Shown here: one piece after another, positions 44,680 through 53,825 of the stretch
How positions within the stretch are numbered: the stretch's first letter is position 1
Layout: each line of letters opens with the position of its first letter
Assembly: GCF_000158915.1 (NCBI RefSeq)
Contig: NZ_GG657754.1
Location: 6,726,167 to 6,781,570 of the forward strand
Source of the DNA: Streptomyces himastatinicus ATCC 53653
GTDB taxonomy: Bacteria; Actinomycetota; Actinomycetes; Streptomycetales; Streptomycetaceae
Length of the DNA: 55,404 nucleotides
Direction of reading: 5' to 3'
Program-made: the position numbers and the translations under genes
Notes under the pieces: generated by a model
What the model saw: only the letters and a program-made list of their open reading frames with translations
Told to the model about the DNA's origin: nothing
Databases searched by the model: none

Positions 44680-46800
44680 ATGAGCTGGTCACACGCGCTG
44701 AAGCAGACGGCCCAAGCGGGTTTGACGATCGAGCGCATCCGGCTGGAGCCGCTGGTCGCGGTCCGTGGCGCCTGCGGTGTGGCGATCGTCGTGGGGCTGA
44801 CCCTCTGGTTCGGCTCGCCGACCCTCGCGGTGTCGTCGGCGTTCGGCGCGTTCTCCGCCGGGATCGCCATCTTCCAGAAGAGCTGGCGCCCCCGCCCGGA
44901 GCTGGCGCTGGCAGCGGCGTCCCTGCTCGCGGTCTCCACCTTCCTCGGCTATCTGGCCGCCGCCCACATCGCCACCTTCGTCGTGATGCTCGCCGTGTGG
45001 ACGCTGCTGACCGGCATGTCGTGGGCGGTCGGCCCGGTCTCCGGGCTGGTGTCGACCCAGATGGTCGCGGTGATGCTGGTCACCGTCACCCTCCCCACCT
45101 CGGTGCTCGGCGCCCTGGAGCACGCCGCGCTGATCGGGGTCGGCGGGGTCGTCCAGGCCGCGCTGATCGTGCTCTTCCCGGTGCGGCCCTGGGGCGTGCA
45201 GCGCGACGCCCTCGCGGACGCGCTCGCCGGGGTGGCCGACTACGCCCGGCGGCTGCGCCACGATCCGCAGGCGCCGTTCGATCCGCAGCCGCTGATGGAC
45301 GCCCGCAGCGCCGCCGCCGTCACCCCGCGCGCGGCGAAGCGGCGCCCGAGCCAGCTGCGCGGCTACCGGCTGCTGGCCGAGCGGATCCGGCCGGTGCTCG
45401 CCTCGATGGCCGACCCGGTGGTCGGCGCCCCGATGCTCGGGCCCGAGCGCGACCGGGTGCGCGAGCTGCTGGCCGCGACCGCCACCGTGCTGGACGCGGT
45501 GGCCCACGCCGTCCGCCGGAGCAGGCCGGTCCGGCTGCCGCCCGAGGCGATGGCTGTGCTGGAGGTGCCGGAGAGCGGCCCGATGCTCAACGGCGCGGCC
45601 CGCCGCGCCGCGCTGAAGCTGATGGCCCTGGTGAACGACGTCGTGGAGTCCTCGGACGAGCGGGTGGAGGCGGTGACCTCCGAGGGCACCAAGGACCGCC
45701 GCCATCTGCCCCGCCCCACCGTCCCCGGCCTGGTGCCGGTGGCGCTGCGCGCCCTGCGCCGCGAGGCCCGCTGGGACTCGCGCATCCTGCGGCACGCTGT
45801 GCGCCTGACCGTGGTGGCGGTCGGCGGCTATCTGCTGGGCGCCGTCCTGCCGTTCGGCCACGGCTACTGGGCGCCGCTGACCTCGGTGATGGTGCTGCGC
45901 CCGGACTTCGGCCAGACCTTCTCGCGCGGGGTGGCCCGCTTCTTCGGCACCCTGGCCGGGGTCCTGATCGGCGGGCTGGTGGTGACGCTGGCCCACCCGG
46001 ACCCGTATGTGAGCGCCACGCTGGCCGTGGTGTGCGCGGCCTTCATGTTCATGCTGCTGCGCACCGGCTTCATCGTGGCCTCGCTGTGCGTGAGCGCGTA
46101 CGTGGTCTTCCTGCTCGGCATCGCGGGCGCGGAGGTCGGCCAGACCGTTCAGGCGCGGGTGGCGCTGACGCTGCTGGGCGGGCTGATGGCGATGGCCTCG
46201 TACGTGGTCTTCCCCGCCTGGGAGACCCCGCTGCTGCGCGACCGGCTGGCCGACTGGCTGACCGCGGGCGGCCGGTACGCCATCGCCGTCTTCGACGCCC
46301 ACGCCCGCCCCGCCGAGCGCCGCCCCCGCCAGGTGCGGGAGGCGCTGCTGGACCAGCGGGCGGCCCGCAGTGAGTACGAGCAACTGGAGGGCCGGGCCCG
46401 CCGGGAACCGGTGCGCCACCGCGGGCTCGGCCCCCGGGCGGCGCAGGCGGCACAGACCGCGCTGTCCACCGCGGGCCGGGTCACCATGCTGCTGGAGGCA
46501 CACCTTCCGGACCGCGACGCGGCCCCGTCGCCGGAGGCCGGGGAGTTCGCGGCGGCGCTGCGGACGGCGGTTCCGAAGGCCGTGGAGGCGGTACGGGAGC
46601 GGCGGCCACTGGACTGGACCGCCGTACAGGAGTCGCTGGAGCACTGGCAGGAGCGCGCCGGGGAGCGGCAGGGGGTCGCGGTGCGCAGTGCCGAGCTGCT
46701 GGTGGAGGCGCTGGACGACCTGGCGGAGGCGCTCGCGGGGGGCGCGCGGCAGCAGCGCGCGCTCCAGGACCCCACTCGTGGGGGTGACCCCACGCATTAG
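44680..46800 (+). CDS. FUSC-family membrane protein (aromatic acid/drug exporter-like)
   Basis: 706 residues. Two hydrophobic blocks of about six helices each (residues 25-170 and about 370-510) flank a cytoplasmic stretch, with a long soluble C-terminal region rich in Ala, Arg and Glu. The second block has the FUSC hallmark (LLGAVLPFGHGYWAPLTSVMVLRPDFGQTFSRGVARFFGTLAGVLIGG). Relatives include YccS and AaeB, proposed to export hydroxylated aromatic acids or fusaric acid. The substrate here is unknown. The start ATG 44680 has only a weak ribosome-binding site. The gene is isolated by a hairpin upstream and followed by the thioesterase. Confidence 0.88.
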   Translation: MSWSHALKQTAQAGLTIERIRLEPLVAVRGACGVAIVVGLTLWFGSPTLAVSSAFGAFSAGIAIFQKSWRPRPELALAAASLLAVSTFLGYLAAAHIATFVVMLAVWTLLTGMSWAVGPVSGLVSTQMVAVMLVTVTLPTSVLGALEHAALIGVGGVVQAALIVLFPVRPWGVQRDALADALAGVADYARRLRHDPQAPFDPQPLMDARSAAAVTPRAAKRRPSQLRGYRLLAERIRPVLASMADPVVGAPMLGPERDRVRELLAATATVLDAVAHAVRRSRPVRLPPEAMAVLEVPESGPMLNGAARRAALKLMALVNDVVESSDERVEAVTSEGTKDRRHLPRPTVPGLVPVALRALRREARWDSRILRHAVRLTVVAVGGYLLGAVLPFGHGYWAPLTSVMVLRPDFGQTFSRGVARFFGTLAGVLIGGLVVTLAHPDPYVSATLAVVCAAFMFMLLRTGFIVASLCVSAYVVFLLGIAGAEVGQTVQARVALTLLGGLMAMASYVVFPAWETPLLRDRLADWLTAGGRYAIAVFDAHARPAERRPRQVREALLDQRAARSEYEQLEGRARREPVRHRGLGPRAAQAAQTALSTAGRVTMLLEAHLPDRDAAPSPEAGEFAAALRTAVPKAVEAVRERRPLDWTAVQESLEHWQERAGERQGVAVRSAELLVEALDDLAEALAGGARQQRALQDPTRGGDPTH

Positions 46801-46946
46801 GGGTGCCCCCTACATCATTTGTCGTGTTAGAACACTTAGGGGCAGCCTCTTACGGCACATCTTCCGGCGCGTCATCTTCTGGTGCGTGACGGTGTGTTGA
46901 GCGGCTGTCGCGACGGCGAACGATGAGGGAAAGACTTTTCACGTAC

Positions 46947-47708
46947 ATGGGTGCTCAGCAAGAAGACAGCGTCTGGATACGACGGTTCCATCCGGCACCC
47001 GACAGCCGTGTGCGGCTGGTGTGTCTGCCGCACGCCGGGGGTTCGGCGTCGTTCTTCTTCCCGGTGTCCCAGGCGCTTTCGCCGACTGTCGACGTCCTCT
47101 CCCTTCAGTATCCGGGGCGTCAGGACCGGCGTCTCGACCCGCGGATCGAAAACATCGGCGAGTACGCGGACGCCATCGCCGCGGAGTTGAAGCCCTGGCT
47201 CGATCTGCCGATCGCCTTCTTCGGCCACAGCATGGGCGCCGTCCTCGCGTTCGAGGTGACGCGCCGGCTGGAGGCGGCCGATCCGGAGTTCACCCCGGTC
47301 GCCCTCTTCGCCTCGGGCCGCCGGGCGCCGTCCCGTTACCGGGACGAGAATGTGCACCGGCGTGATGACGACGGCATCGTGCGCGAAATGAAGGTGCTGA
47401 GCGGAACCGACGCACGGGTCCTCGGAAATGAGGAGATCCTGCGCATGGTGATGCCCGCGATTCGCGGCGACTACAAGGCGATCGAGACCTACCGCTCCGA
47501 GCCCGACGCCGCCGTCCGCGCACCGATCACCGTGCTGACCGGCGACAGCGACCCCAGGACCAGCCGGGACGAGGCGGAGGCGTGGCGGTCGCACACCACC
47601 GGCGCGTTCGACATCAGGGTGTTCCCCGGGGGTCACTTCTTCTTGGCCAACCATCAAGCGGAGATCACGAGTCTCGTGTCCGGCACGCTTTCGGTATCGA
47701 GGCCCTGA
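46947..47708 (+). CDS. type II (editing) thioesterase
   Basis: 253 residues from ATG 46947, the start that fits the family's short N-terminus before DSVWIRRFHPAP; ATG 46923 is an in-frame alternative. An alpha/beta hydrolase of the GrsT/TEII type. The nucleophile lies in FFGHSMGAVLAFEV, the acid in LTGDSDPRTS and the histidine in PGGHFFLANH; CLPHAGGSASFFF supplies the oxyanion region. Such enzymes remove misprimed acyl groups from carrier proteins of polyketide or non-ribosomal peptide synthases. No synthase is in the window, so it is either an orphan or the edge of a cluster; the LAL regulator follows directly. Confidence 0.9.
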   Translation: MGAQQEDSVWIRRFHPAPDSRVRLVCLPHAGGSASFFFPVSQALSPTVDVLSLQYPGRQDRRLDPRIENIGEYADAIAAELKPWLDLPIAFFGHSMGAVLAFEVTRRLEAADPEFTPVALFASGRRAPSRYRDENVHRRDDDGIVREMKVLSGTDARVLGNEEILRMVMPAIRGDYKAIETYRSEPDAAVRAPITVLTGDSDPRTSRDEAEAWRSHTTGAFDIRVFPGGHFFLANHQAEITSLVSGTLSVSRP

Positions 47709-47735
47709 CCCGGCCGATTCGTATCAGCGCGATTC

Positions 47736-47772
47736 ATGCCCTCGGCGCCGACCGGCGACCGGCCGAGGGCAT
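47736..47772. terminator. hairpin between thioesterase and LAL regulator
   Basis: 11-bp perfect stem ATGCCCTCGGC (47736-47746) / GCCGAGGGCAT (47762-47772), loop 15 bases. It lies 28 bases after the thioesterase stop and should at least partly terminate it. Its right arm merges into the palindrome 47769-47782. Confidence 0.7.
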
Positions 47773-47782
47773 CACGTGATGC
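47769..47782. promoter_or_regulatory. 14-bp perfect palindrome before the LAL regulator
   Basis: GCATCACGTGATGC is a perfect 14-base palindrome 20 bases upstream of the LAL start. It could be the operator for a dimeric regulator, possibly autoregulation, but overlaps the preceding hairpin by four bases. Confidence 0.55.
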
Positions 47783-47802
47783 TTCACCGGGGGATGAATA
47801 CT

Positions 47803-50619
47803 GTGCCCGCAAATCTTTTCGAATGGGAGAGCCGCCTCTCCGTCCTGCGTGAAATGCTGCACGGCGCCACACAGGGCAGAGGCCGGCTGGCGCTCGTCAG
47901 TGGCGCGGTGGCCAGTGGGAAGACCCGGCTGCTGAACAGCTTTGCCGAACAGGCAATCGAGAGCGGTGCGTTGCTCCTCGAAGTGACCGGTTCACGGGCC
48001 GAACGTGAACTGCCCTTCGGTATTCTCCGGAAGATTTTCGATAACGCCGCGATGCCGCCGGACGTCCGCTCCGAGGCGGTCACCCTGCTTTCCGACATCG
48101 GTCCGGAGAGTACCGCCGCGGCGCGCATGCACGTGATGTCCCAGATTTCCTCGGTGCTGCTGCGGCTGGTCGACGAACGCACCCTCGTCATCGCCGTCGA
48201 CGATGTGCACTGCGGCGACGACCATTCCCTGCAATTCCTGCTCCACCTCGCCCGCCGGGTCCGCCAGGCGCGGGTTCTCATCGTCCTCACCGAATCCCCC
48301 CGGCTGCGCCAGCAGCAGCTGACCTTCCACGCCGAACTGCTCCGCCAGCCCAACTGCGTGCGGATGCGGCTGCCGATGCTCACCGAGGCGGGCGTGGCCG
48401 AGGCGCTGTCGAACACCCTGTCCGCCCCCGTCGCCTCCCGGCTCGCCCCCGAATGCCACCGCCTCTCCGGCGGCAATCCGCTGCTGCTGCGCGCCCTGCT
48501 GGACGACTGGCGGGCCGGGGGCGAACACGGCGAGGCCCTCCAGCGCCCCGCGCCCGGCGAGGCGTTCGCCCAGGCCGTCCTCGGCTGTCTGTACCGCGGC
48601 GAGCCCGATGTGGCGGCGATCGCCCGCGGTGTCGCGGTCCTCGGCGACGGCCGCTCCCCGCGGTCCCTGAGCGGCCTCCTCGACCTGAACGCCGGCACGG
48701 TCGAACAGGGCGTCCAGGACCTGCACGAGTGCGGGATCCTGGAACACGGCCGGTTCCGCGACGAGGTGGCCCGTACCGCCGTGCTCGACGCGGCCCCCGC
48801 CGCCCTCCGCCACGATCTGCACGCCCGGGCCGCCCGGCTGCTGCACGCCGACGGCGCCTCCGCGCTCGACGTCGCCCGCCACTTGGTCCGCGCCCGCCAG
48901 GACGGCGAGCCCTGGACCGTGCCCGTCCTGCGCGAGGCCGCCGAATACGCGCTGCTGCAGAAGGAAACCGACGTCGCGCTCCGCTGCCTCGAACACGCCC
49001 ACCATGTATGCGAGCCGGGGCCCACCCGCACCGCCCTCAAGGCGCGGCTCGTCAGCGTCGCCTGGCGGGTCGGCCCGGCCGTCGCCGAGGGGTATCTGCC
49101 GTCGCTCACCGAGGAGGCCGAGAAGGGCTGGCTCGCCCCGCGCGACATCGCCCCCATCACCTCGTACCTCGCCTGGTCGGGACGGCTCGACGCGGCCGCC
49201 GACGCCATCACCGCGCTGAACCGCACGGCGGGCCCCGGCGCCACCGACGGCGGCGACCCCGCGATGAGCGCCGCCCTCTCGGCCTCCGTCCAGTGGCTGA
49301 CGATGCTCAGCCCGCCGCTGCGCGACCGCCTCCCCACCCTCGGCGCGGGCGCCGCGAAGACCACAGGATCCCCGCACGACGTGGCCGACCTCGCCCACGC
49401 ACACGCCGCCGCCACCCTGTCCGCCGCCTTCACCGAGGGCCGGGCCGACCAGGCGGTCATCGAGGCCGAACGCGTCCTCCAGCGCTACCACCTCGGCGAC
49501 AACACCCTCCAGCCGCTGGTCATCGCCCTGTACGCGCTCGTCGTCGTCGACCGCCTGGACCTCGCCCTGTCCTGGTGCGAACGGCTGCTCGGCGAATGCT
49601 CCTCCCGCAGCGTCCCCGCCTGGCAGGCGATGCTGTCCGCCGTACGGGCCGAAATCGCCCTGCGCCAGGGCGACCTCCAGGTCGCCGCGCACCAGGCGCG
49701 CAGCGCCCTGGCGCAGATCCCCGCCCCGGGCTGGGGCGTGGGTCTCGGCCTGCTGCTGTCCGCGCTGATCCAGGCCGAGACCGGGATGGGCCACCACGAC
49801 GAGGCCATGGCGCTGCTCGAACAGCCCCTCCCCGACGGGCTCTTCCGCACCGTTCCCGGGATGTACTACCTGCGCGCCCGCGGCCGCTGCCACCTGGCCA
49901 CCGGCCGCTACCACGCCGCCCTCGGCGACTTCCAGGCCTGCGGGGAGCTGGCCGAGTCCTGGCGCATGGACACGCCCCTGCTGGCGCCGTGGCGGCTGGA
50001 CGCCGCCGAGGCGTGGCTCGCCCTCGGCAACCCCGCCCAGGCCCGTTCCCTCGCCGAGGAACAGCTGCGCCGGGGCGCCGGTGAGGCCCGGCTGCGCGGT
50101 GGGCTGCTGGTCGTCCTGGCCCGCACCGACCAGCTCAGGCGGCGGCTGCCCCGGCTCAAGGAGGCCGTCGAGGTGCTGGAGGGCGGCGACGACCGCATCC
50201 AGCTCGCCATCGCCCTCGGTGAACTGGGCCGCGCCTACCGTGCGCTGGGCGACTTCAACCGGGGCCGGGTCTTCGTCCGCAAGGCCTGGCACGTGGCCAA
50301 GACCTGCGGTGCCGAGCCGCTGTGCCGGGAGCTGATGCCCCGGCAGGGGGACTCCGGCGAACTCGCCCCGACCCCTGTCCAGCCGGGCGGCGGCGACGCC
50401 GAACCGCAGCGCGATGTGGAGGCGTTGACGGAGGCGGAGGTGCGGGTCGCGCTGCTGGCCGCGCACGGCAACACCAACCGGGAGATCGCCTCCAAGCTGT
50501 TCGTCACCGTCAGCACGGTGGAGCAGCACCTGACCCGCATCTACCGCAAGCTGAACGTCAAGCGCCGCCGTGACCTGCCCGCCAAGCTCTCCGACAGCAG
50601 CCTGACGGGCACCGTATAG
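47803..50619 (+). CDS. LAL-type LuxR-family transcriptional activator (large ATP-binding regulator)
   Basis: 938 residues from GTG 47803, chosen because GGGGGA lies 8 bases upstream; in-frame starts at 47776, 47779 and 47794 have poorer sites. The N-terminal AAA/STAND ATPase has Walker A G34-AVASG-K40-T41 and Walker B LVIAVDDVHCGDD. The long helical middle resembles MalT-type TPR repeats. The C-terminal 60 residues are a LuxR helix-turn-helix (LTEAEVRVALLAAHGNTNREIASKLFVTVSTVEQHLTRIYRKL). LAL proteins such as PikD and RapH activate polyketide clusters; with the adjacent type II thioesterase a natural-product role is likely, though the target genes are not visible. Confidence 0.9.
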   Translation: MPANLFEWESRLSVLREMLHGATQGRGRLALVSGAVASGKTRLLNSFAEQAIESGALLLEVTGSRAERELPFGILRKIFDNAAMPPDVRSEAVTLLSDIGPESTAAARMHVMSQISSVLLRLVDERTLVIAVDDVHCGDDHSLQFLLHLARRVRQARVLIVLTESPRLRQQQLTFHAELLRQPNCVRMRLPMLTEAGVAEALSNTLSAPVASRLAPECHRLSGGNPLLLRALLDDWRAGGEHGEALQRPAPGEAFAQAVLGCLYRGEPDVAAIARGVAVLGDGRSPRSLSGLLDLNAGTVEQGVQDLHECGILEHGRFRDEVARTAVLDAAPAALRHDLHARAARLLHADGASALDVARHLVRARQDGEPWTVPVLREAAEYALLQKETDVALRCLEHAHHVCEPGPTRTALKARLVSVAWRVGPAVAEGYLPSLTEEAEKGWLAPRDIAPITSYLAWSGRLDAAADAITALNRTAGPGATDGGDPAMSAALSASVQWLTMLSPPLRDRLPTLGAGAAKTTGSPHDVADLAHAHAAATLSAAFTEGRADQAVIEAERVLQRYHLGDNTLQPLVIALYALVVVDRLDLALSWCERLLGECSSRSVPAWQAMLSAVRAEIALRQGDLQVAAHQARSALAQIPAPGWGVGLGLLLSALIQAETGMGHHDEAMALLEQPLPDGLFRTVPGMYYLRARGRCHLATGRYHAALGDFQACGELAESWRMDTPLLAPWRLDAAEAWLALGNPAQARSLAEEQLRRGAGEARLRGGLLVVLARTDQLRRRLPRLKEAVEVLEGGDDRIQLAIALGELGRAYRALGDFNRGRVFVRKAWHVAKTCGAEPLCRELMPRQGDSGELAPTPVQPGGGDAEPQRDVEALTEAEVRVALLAAHGNTNREIASKLFVTVSTVEQHLTRIYRKLNVKRRRDLPAKLSDSSLTGTV

Positions 50620-50642
50620 CCACGGTCAGGGCAGCGGGCGGT

Positions 50643-51272
50643 TCAGGACAGCAGTCCGCGCTCCATGGCCGTCATCACGGCCGCCGTGCGGTCGGAGACG
50701 CCGAGCTTCTTGAACGAACGCAGCAGATGCGTCTTCACCGTGGCCTCGGCCACGAACAGCTTGGCGCCGATCTCGGCGTTGGTCAGCCCCTGGCCGACCA
50801 GCCGCAGCACCTCGCACTCACGGCCGGACAGCGGCGACGGCTCGGCCACCCGGGTACGCAGCAGCTTGCCCGCGAGGGACGGGGTGAGCACCGTCTCGCC
50901 GCGCGCCGCGGTCTGTACGGCGCCGATCAGCTCCTGACGTGAACTGCCCTTCAGCAGATAGCCCGCGGCGCCCGCCTCGACCGCGCGCAGGATGTCGGAG
51001 TCGTCCTCGTACGTGGTCACGATGACGACCTTGCAGGCGGGCGCCTTCCGCAGGATCTGCGTGGTGGCCTCGACCCCGTCCATCCCGCCCATGCGCAGGT
51101 CCAGCAGGATGATGTCCGGCCGCAGCGCCATCGCCTGGACGACCGCCTCCTCGCCCGAACCGGCCTGTCCGACGACGGTGATGCCGTCGGCGGACTCCAG
51201 CATGGCGCTCAGACCCTCCCGCACCACGGGATGGTCATCCGCGAGCAGGACCCGGATCTCCTGGTCAGCCAT
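50643..51272 (-). CDS. NarL/FixJ-family response regulator
   Basis: 209 residues. The receiver domain has the acidic pair D12-D13 and the phosphoacceptor D58 in IILLDLRMGGMDG, with the Thr and Lys switch residues in VIVTTYEDD and YLLKGSS. A C-terminal LuxR helix-turn-helix (LSGRECEVLRLVGQGLTNAEIGAKLFVAEATVKTHLLRSFKKLGV) binds DNA. The start overlaps the histidine kinase stop by eight bases (51265-51272), so the two form a coupled two-component system. It is convergent with the LAL gene (23 bases between stops). Its targets are unknown; the divergent membrane gene cluster at 52680 is an obvious candidate. Confidence 0.93.
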   Translation of the reverse strand: MADQEIRVLLADDHPVVREGLSAMLESADGITVVGQAGSGEEAVVQAMALRPDIILLDLRMGGMDGVEATTQILRKAPACKVVIVTTYEDDSDILRAVEAGAAGYLLKGSSRQELIGAVQTAARGETVLTPSLAGKLLRTRVAEPSPLSGRECEVLRLVGQGLTNAEIGAKLFVAEATVKTHLLRSFKKLGVSDRTAAVMTAMERGLLS

Positions 51273-52545
51273 TCACTGCCTCCCCGGTCAGCGCCGTCGC
51301 CGGCACCTTCACCTCGACGGTGGTGCCCCGTCCGGGGCTGCTGGTGATGGACGCCATTCCGTCGATCTCCTCCATCCGGGCCTGCATCCCGCGCAGTCCG
51401 TACCCTTCCTGCGTGCCGTCCGGGGTGAAGCCCTCGCCGTCGTCGCGGATCAGCAGCCGGACGCCGGACTCGTCGAAGACCAGGATCACATCCACCGTAC
51501 GGGCCTGCTCGGCGTGCTTGCGGACGTTCGCGATCGCCTCCTGCACCGAGCGCAGCAGGACGACGCTGACCGCCATCGGCATGGGCTGCTCCTCGCCCAT
51601 GACCGAGCACCGCACCTCCAGGCCGGTCTCGGCGATCAGCCCGTCCGCCTGACGGCGCACCGCCTGCACGAGCGAGCCGCCGCGCAGCGCGGGCGGGGTG
51701 AGGGCGGCCACGAAGTCACGGGCCTCGGCGAGCGATTCCTTGGCCACCCGCCCGGCCAGCGACAGATGGTTCACCGCCTGGTCCGGTGCGCCGTGCACCT
51801 CCGACTCCGCCGCCTGGACGAGGCTGATGATGCTGGTCAGGCCCTGCGCGAGGGTGTCGTGGATCTCCCGGGCCAGCCGCTCGCGTTCGGCGGAGATACC
51901 GGCCTCGTGGGACAGCCGGGCCACCCGCTCCCGGCTGCGCCGCAACTCCTCGATGAGCAGCCCGCGCTCCTTGCTCTGCCGCACCACCCGCTTGATCCAC
52001 AGGCCCAGCAGCACCGAGAGCGCGATGCTCAGCAGCGAGACGGGCAGCACGCCCCACACGCTCAGGCCCAGCGCCTCACCGCTGACCGCCACCACCAGGA
52101 CGGGGCACAGATTGGCGGTCGTGGCCATCGCGACCGCCCACCCCATCGGCAGGCTCATGATCAGCATCGGGATGACCGCGAACAGCGCGAAGGCACCCAC
52201 CAGGTTGAACGCCGTGGTGACGGAGAACAGCGCCACCAACCCGATCGCGTAGACCAGGTTGCGCGGCCCGTAGGTGTCCTCGATCATCAGGGCACGGCCG
52301 AGCGCCGCGTACCAGGGGACCGTCAGCGTCAATGAGCCGATCGCCACGGCGGCGAGCGGCTGGGAGCCGCCGGAGAGCAGCAGCAGGGTCGCGGTGACGA
52401 GATAAGAGACGGCGAAGAAGCCGTCCCACAGGCCGAACCAGCGGGTTCCGGACTCGGGACCGTAATACGCGCCGGTCGCCGATTCCTCCCCCGGAGAGTG
52501 AGTGCGCACGGGCTCAGTACTACCACGCGTGTCCACCGTGTCCAC
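51265..52545 (-). CDS. membrane sensor histidine kinase (HisKA_3 / NarL-type partner)
   Basis: 426 residues. About five or six helices lie between residues 40 and 185 with very short loops, so the signal is probably sensed in or at the membrane. The dimerisation/phosphotransfer domain has H229 in ERLAREIHDTLAQGL, the HisKA_3 signature. The ATP-binding domain is visible in ANVRKHAEQARTVDVIL (N box), LIRDDGEGF (G1) and GLRGMQARMEEIDG (G2). It is divergent from the membrane-protein/PH-domain genes at 52680-55378 across 134 bases. No known homologue with an assigned signal is recognised. Confidence 0.92.
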   Translation of the reverse strand: MDTVDTRGSTEPVRTHSPGEESATGAYYGPESGTRWFGLWDGFFAVSYLVTATLLLLSGGSQPLAAVAIGSLTLTVPWYAALGRALMIEDTYGPRNLVYAIGLVALFSVTTAFNLVGAFALFAVIPMLIMSLPMGWAVAMATTANLCPVLVVAVSGEALGLSVWGVLPVSLLSIALSVLLGLWIKRVVRQSKERGLLIEELRRSRERVARLSHEAGISAERERLAREIHDTLAQGLTSIISLVQAAESEVHGAPDQAVNHLSLAGRVAKESLAEARDFVAALTPPALRGGSLVQAVRRQADGLIAETGLEVRCSVMGEEQPMPMAVSVVLLRSVQEAIANVRKHAEQARTVDVILVFDESGVRLLIRDDGEGFTPDGTQEGYGLRGMQARMEEIDGMASITSSPGRGTTVEVKVPATALTGEAVNG

Positions 52546-52679
52546 CGGACGGTTGACAGGGGGAACCCACCGTTCGGTCGTCCCGTGGCACGCGTTCCGC
52601 TTCTAGCGTTGGTATCGGTTAGACAGCACGTGTCAAGCCACGAAGCACCTCGTCCCCCTGGCTTGAAAGAAGGTCACCT

Positions 52680-53246
52680 ATGCCACAGATGAGTCAGTTC
52701 ATGTCAGCGCTCATCGCGAGCGGCACGATTCTGATCATCATCCTCGCGACCGACATCGGCCGCCGCCGCATCACCACGATGCGCATGGCGCGCTCGGTCA
52801 TCGCGGTCGCCGTGGTCATCGCGATCTTCGTCGAATCGTTCCCGACCAAGGGCAACGACCTGTCCCTCCAGCTCCTCGGCGTCGGCACCGGCGTCATCTG
52901 CGGGCTGATCGCCGGTGTCCTGCTGCCCGCCTTCAAGGACTCCTCCTCCGGCGAGCTGTACACCATCGGTGGCATCGGCTACGCCCTGGTGTGGATCGTC
53001 CTCTCCAGCGGGCGCATCATCTTCGCCTACGGCGCCGAGCACTGGTTCACCATGGACCTGGTCAAGTTCTCCATCGACTACAAGATCAGCGGCCAGGACA
53101 CCTACGCCAACGCGTTCGTCTTCATGTCGCTGGCCATGGTGCTGACCCGTACCGCCGTCCTGCTCGTCAAGATGCGCAAGCTGAAGGACGGCGACACCAC
53201 GGGCGGCCAGTCGGCCGAGCCGGTCACCAGCGGCGCCTCGGTCTGA
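52680..53246 (+). CDS. integral membrane protein, hypothetical
   Basis: 188 residues from ATG 52680. I see four hydrophobic segments at about residues 8-25, 40-58, 65-85 and 98-117, with a possible fifth at about 146-163, and a short polar C-terminus. The start MSQFMSALIASGTILIIILATDIGRRRITTMRMARSVIAV is conserved-looking but fits no family I know. It is divergent from the histidine kinase and precedes the PH-domain genes by about 80 bases, so regulation by the two-component system is possible. Function unknown. Confidence 0.75.
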   Translation: MPQMSQFMSALIASGTILIIILATDIGRRRITTMRMARSVIAVAVVIAIFVESFPTKGNDLSLQLLGVGTGVICGLIAGVLLPAFKDSSSGELYTIGGIGYALVWIVLSSGRIIFAYGAEHWFTMDLVKFSIDYKISGQDTYANAFVFMSLAMVLTRTAVLLVKMRKLKDGDTTGGQSAEPVTSGASV

Positions 53247-53324
53247 ACCGAGCCTGGTTTCATGGTCCACCAGTCCCGGACGGGGCAGGCGCGACGACGT
53301 CTGACGCAGGAACAGGGTGAAGCA

Positions 53325-53825
53325 GTGGAACACAACGACAACGTGAGGCTCCGGCCTCCTCGCCACCGGGTCGACCGCCGTGCTCTCGGCTGGTGGACAC
53401 TCCAGTCGTCACTCTTCGCCCTGCCCCTGCCGCTCACCTTCGGCATCCTGTGGGCCTCGATTCCCCCCACGCGGACGTTCTTCATGTGGGCCACGCTGAT
53501 CTCGCTGGTCCCCGGGATCCTCTACGTGGCGGTCATGCCCGCCTGGCGCTACCGGGTGCACCGCTGGGAGGCCACCGACGAGGCCGTGTACGCGGCCTCC
53601 GGGTGGCTGTGGCAGCAGTGGCGGGTCGTCCCGCTGTCCCGCGTCCAGACGGTGGACACCCTGCGCGGCCCGCTCCAGCAGATGTTCGGCCTCTCCGGCA
53701 TCACGGTCACCACCGCCTCCTCCGCGGCGGCGGTGAAGATCAAGGGCATCGACCACAAGATCGCGGGGGATCTGGTCGAGTACCTGACCAGGACCACCCA
53801 GGCCGTACCGGGAGACGCCACATGA
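53325..53825 (+). CDS. PH-domain (YdbS/bPH2-like) membrane protein, short subunit
   Basis: 166 residues from GTG 53325, preceded by AGGGTGA; an in-frame ATG at 53262 lacks a good site. Two helices (about residues 22-42 and 49-67) are followed by one bacterial PH domain of the bPH2 type (YRVHRWEATDEAVYAASGWLWQQWRVVPLSRVQTVDTLRGPLQQMFGLSGITVTTASS). This is the YdbS layout. The stop overlaps the next gene by four bases (ATGA), and the pair corresponds to ydbS-ydbT of Bacillus, implicated there in resistance to envelope-active compounds; function in Streptomyces is not established. Confidence 0.88.
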   Translation: MEHNDNVRLRPPRHRVDRRALGWWTLQSSLFALPLPLTFGILWASIPPTRTFFMWATLISLVPGILYVAVMPAWRYRVHRWEATDEAVYAASGWLWQQWRVVPLSRVQTVDTLRGPLQQMFGLSGITVTTASSAAAVKIKGIDHKIAGDLVEYLTRTTQAVPGDAT

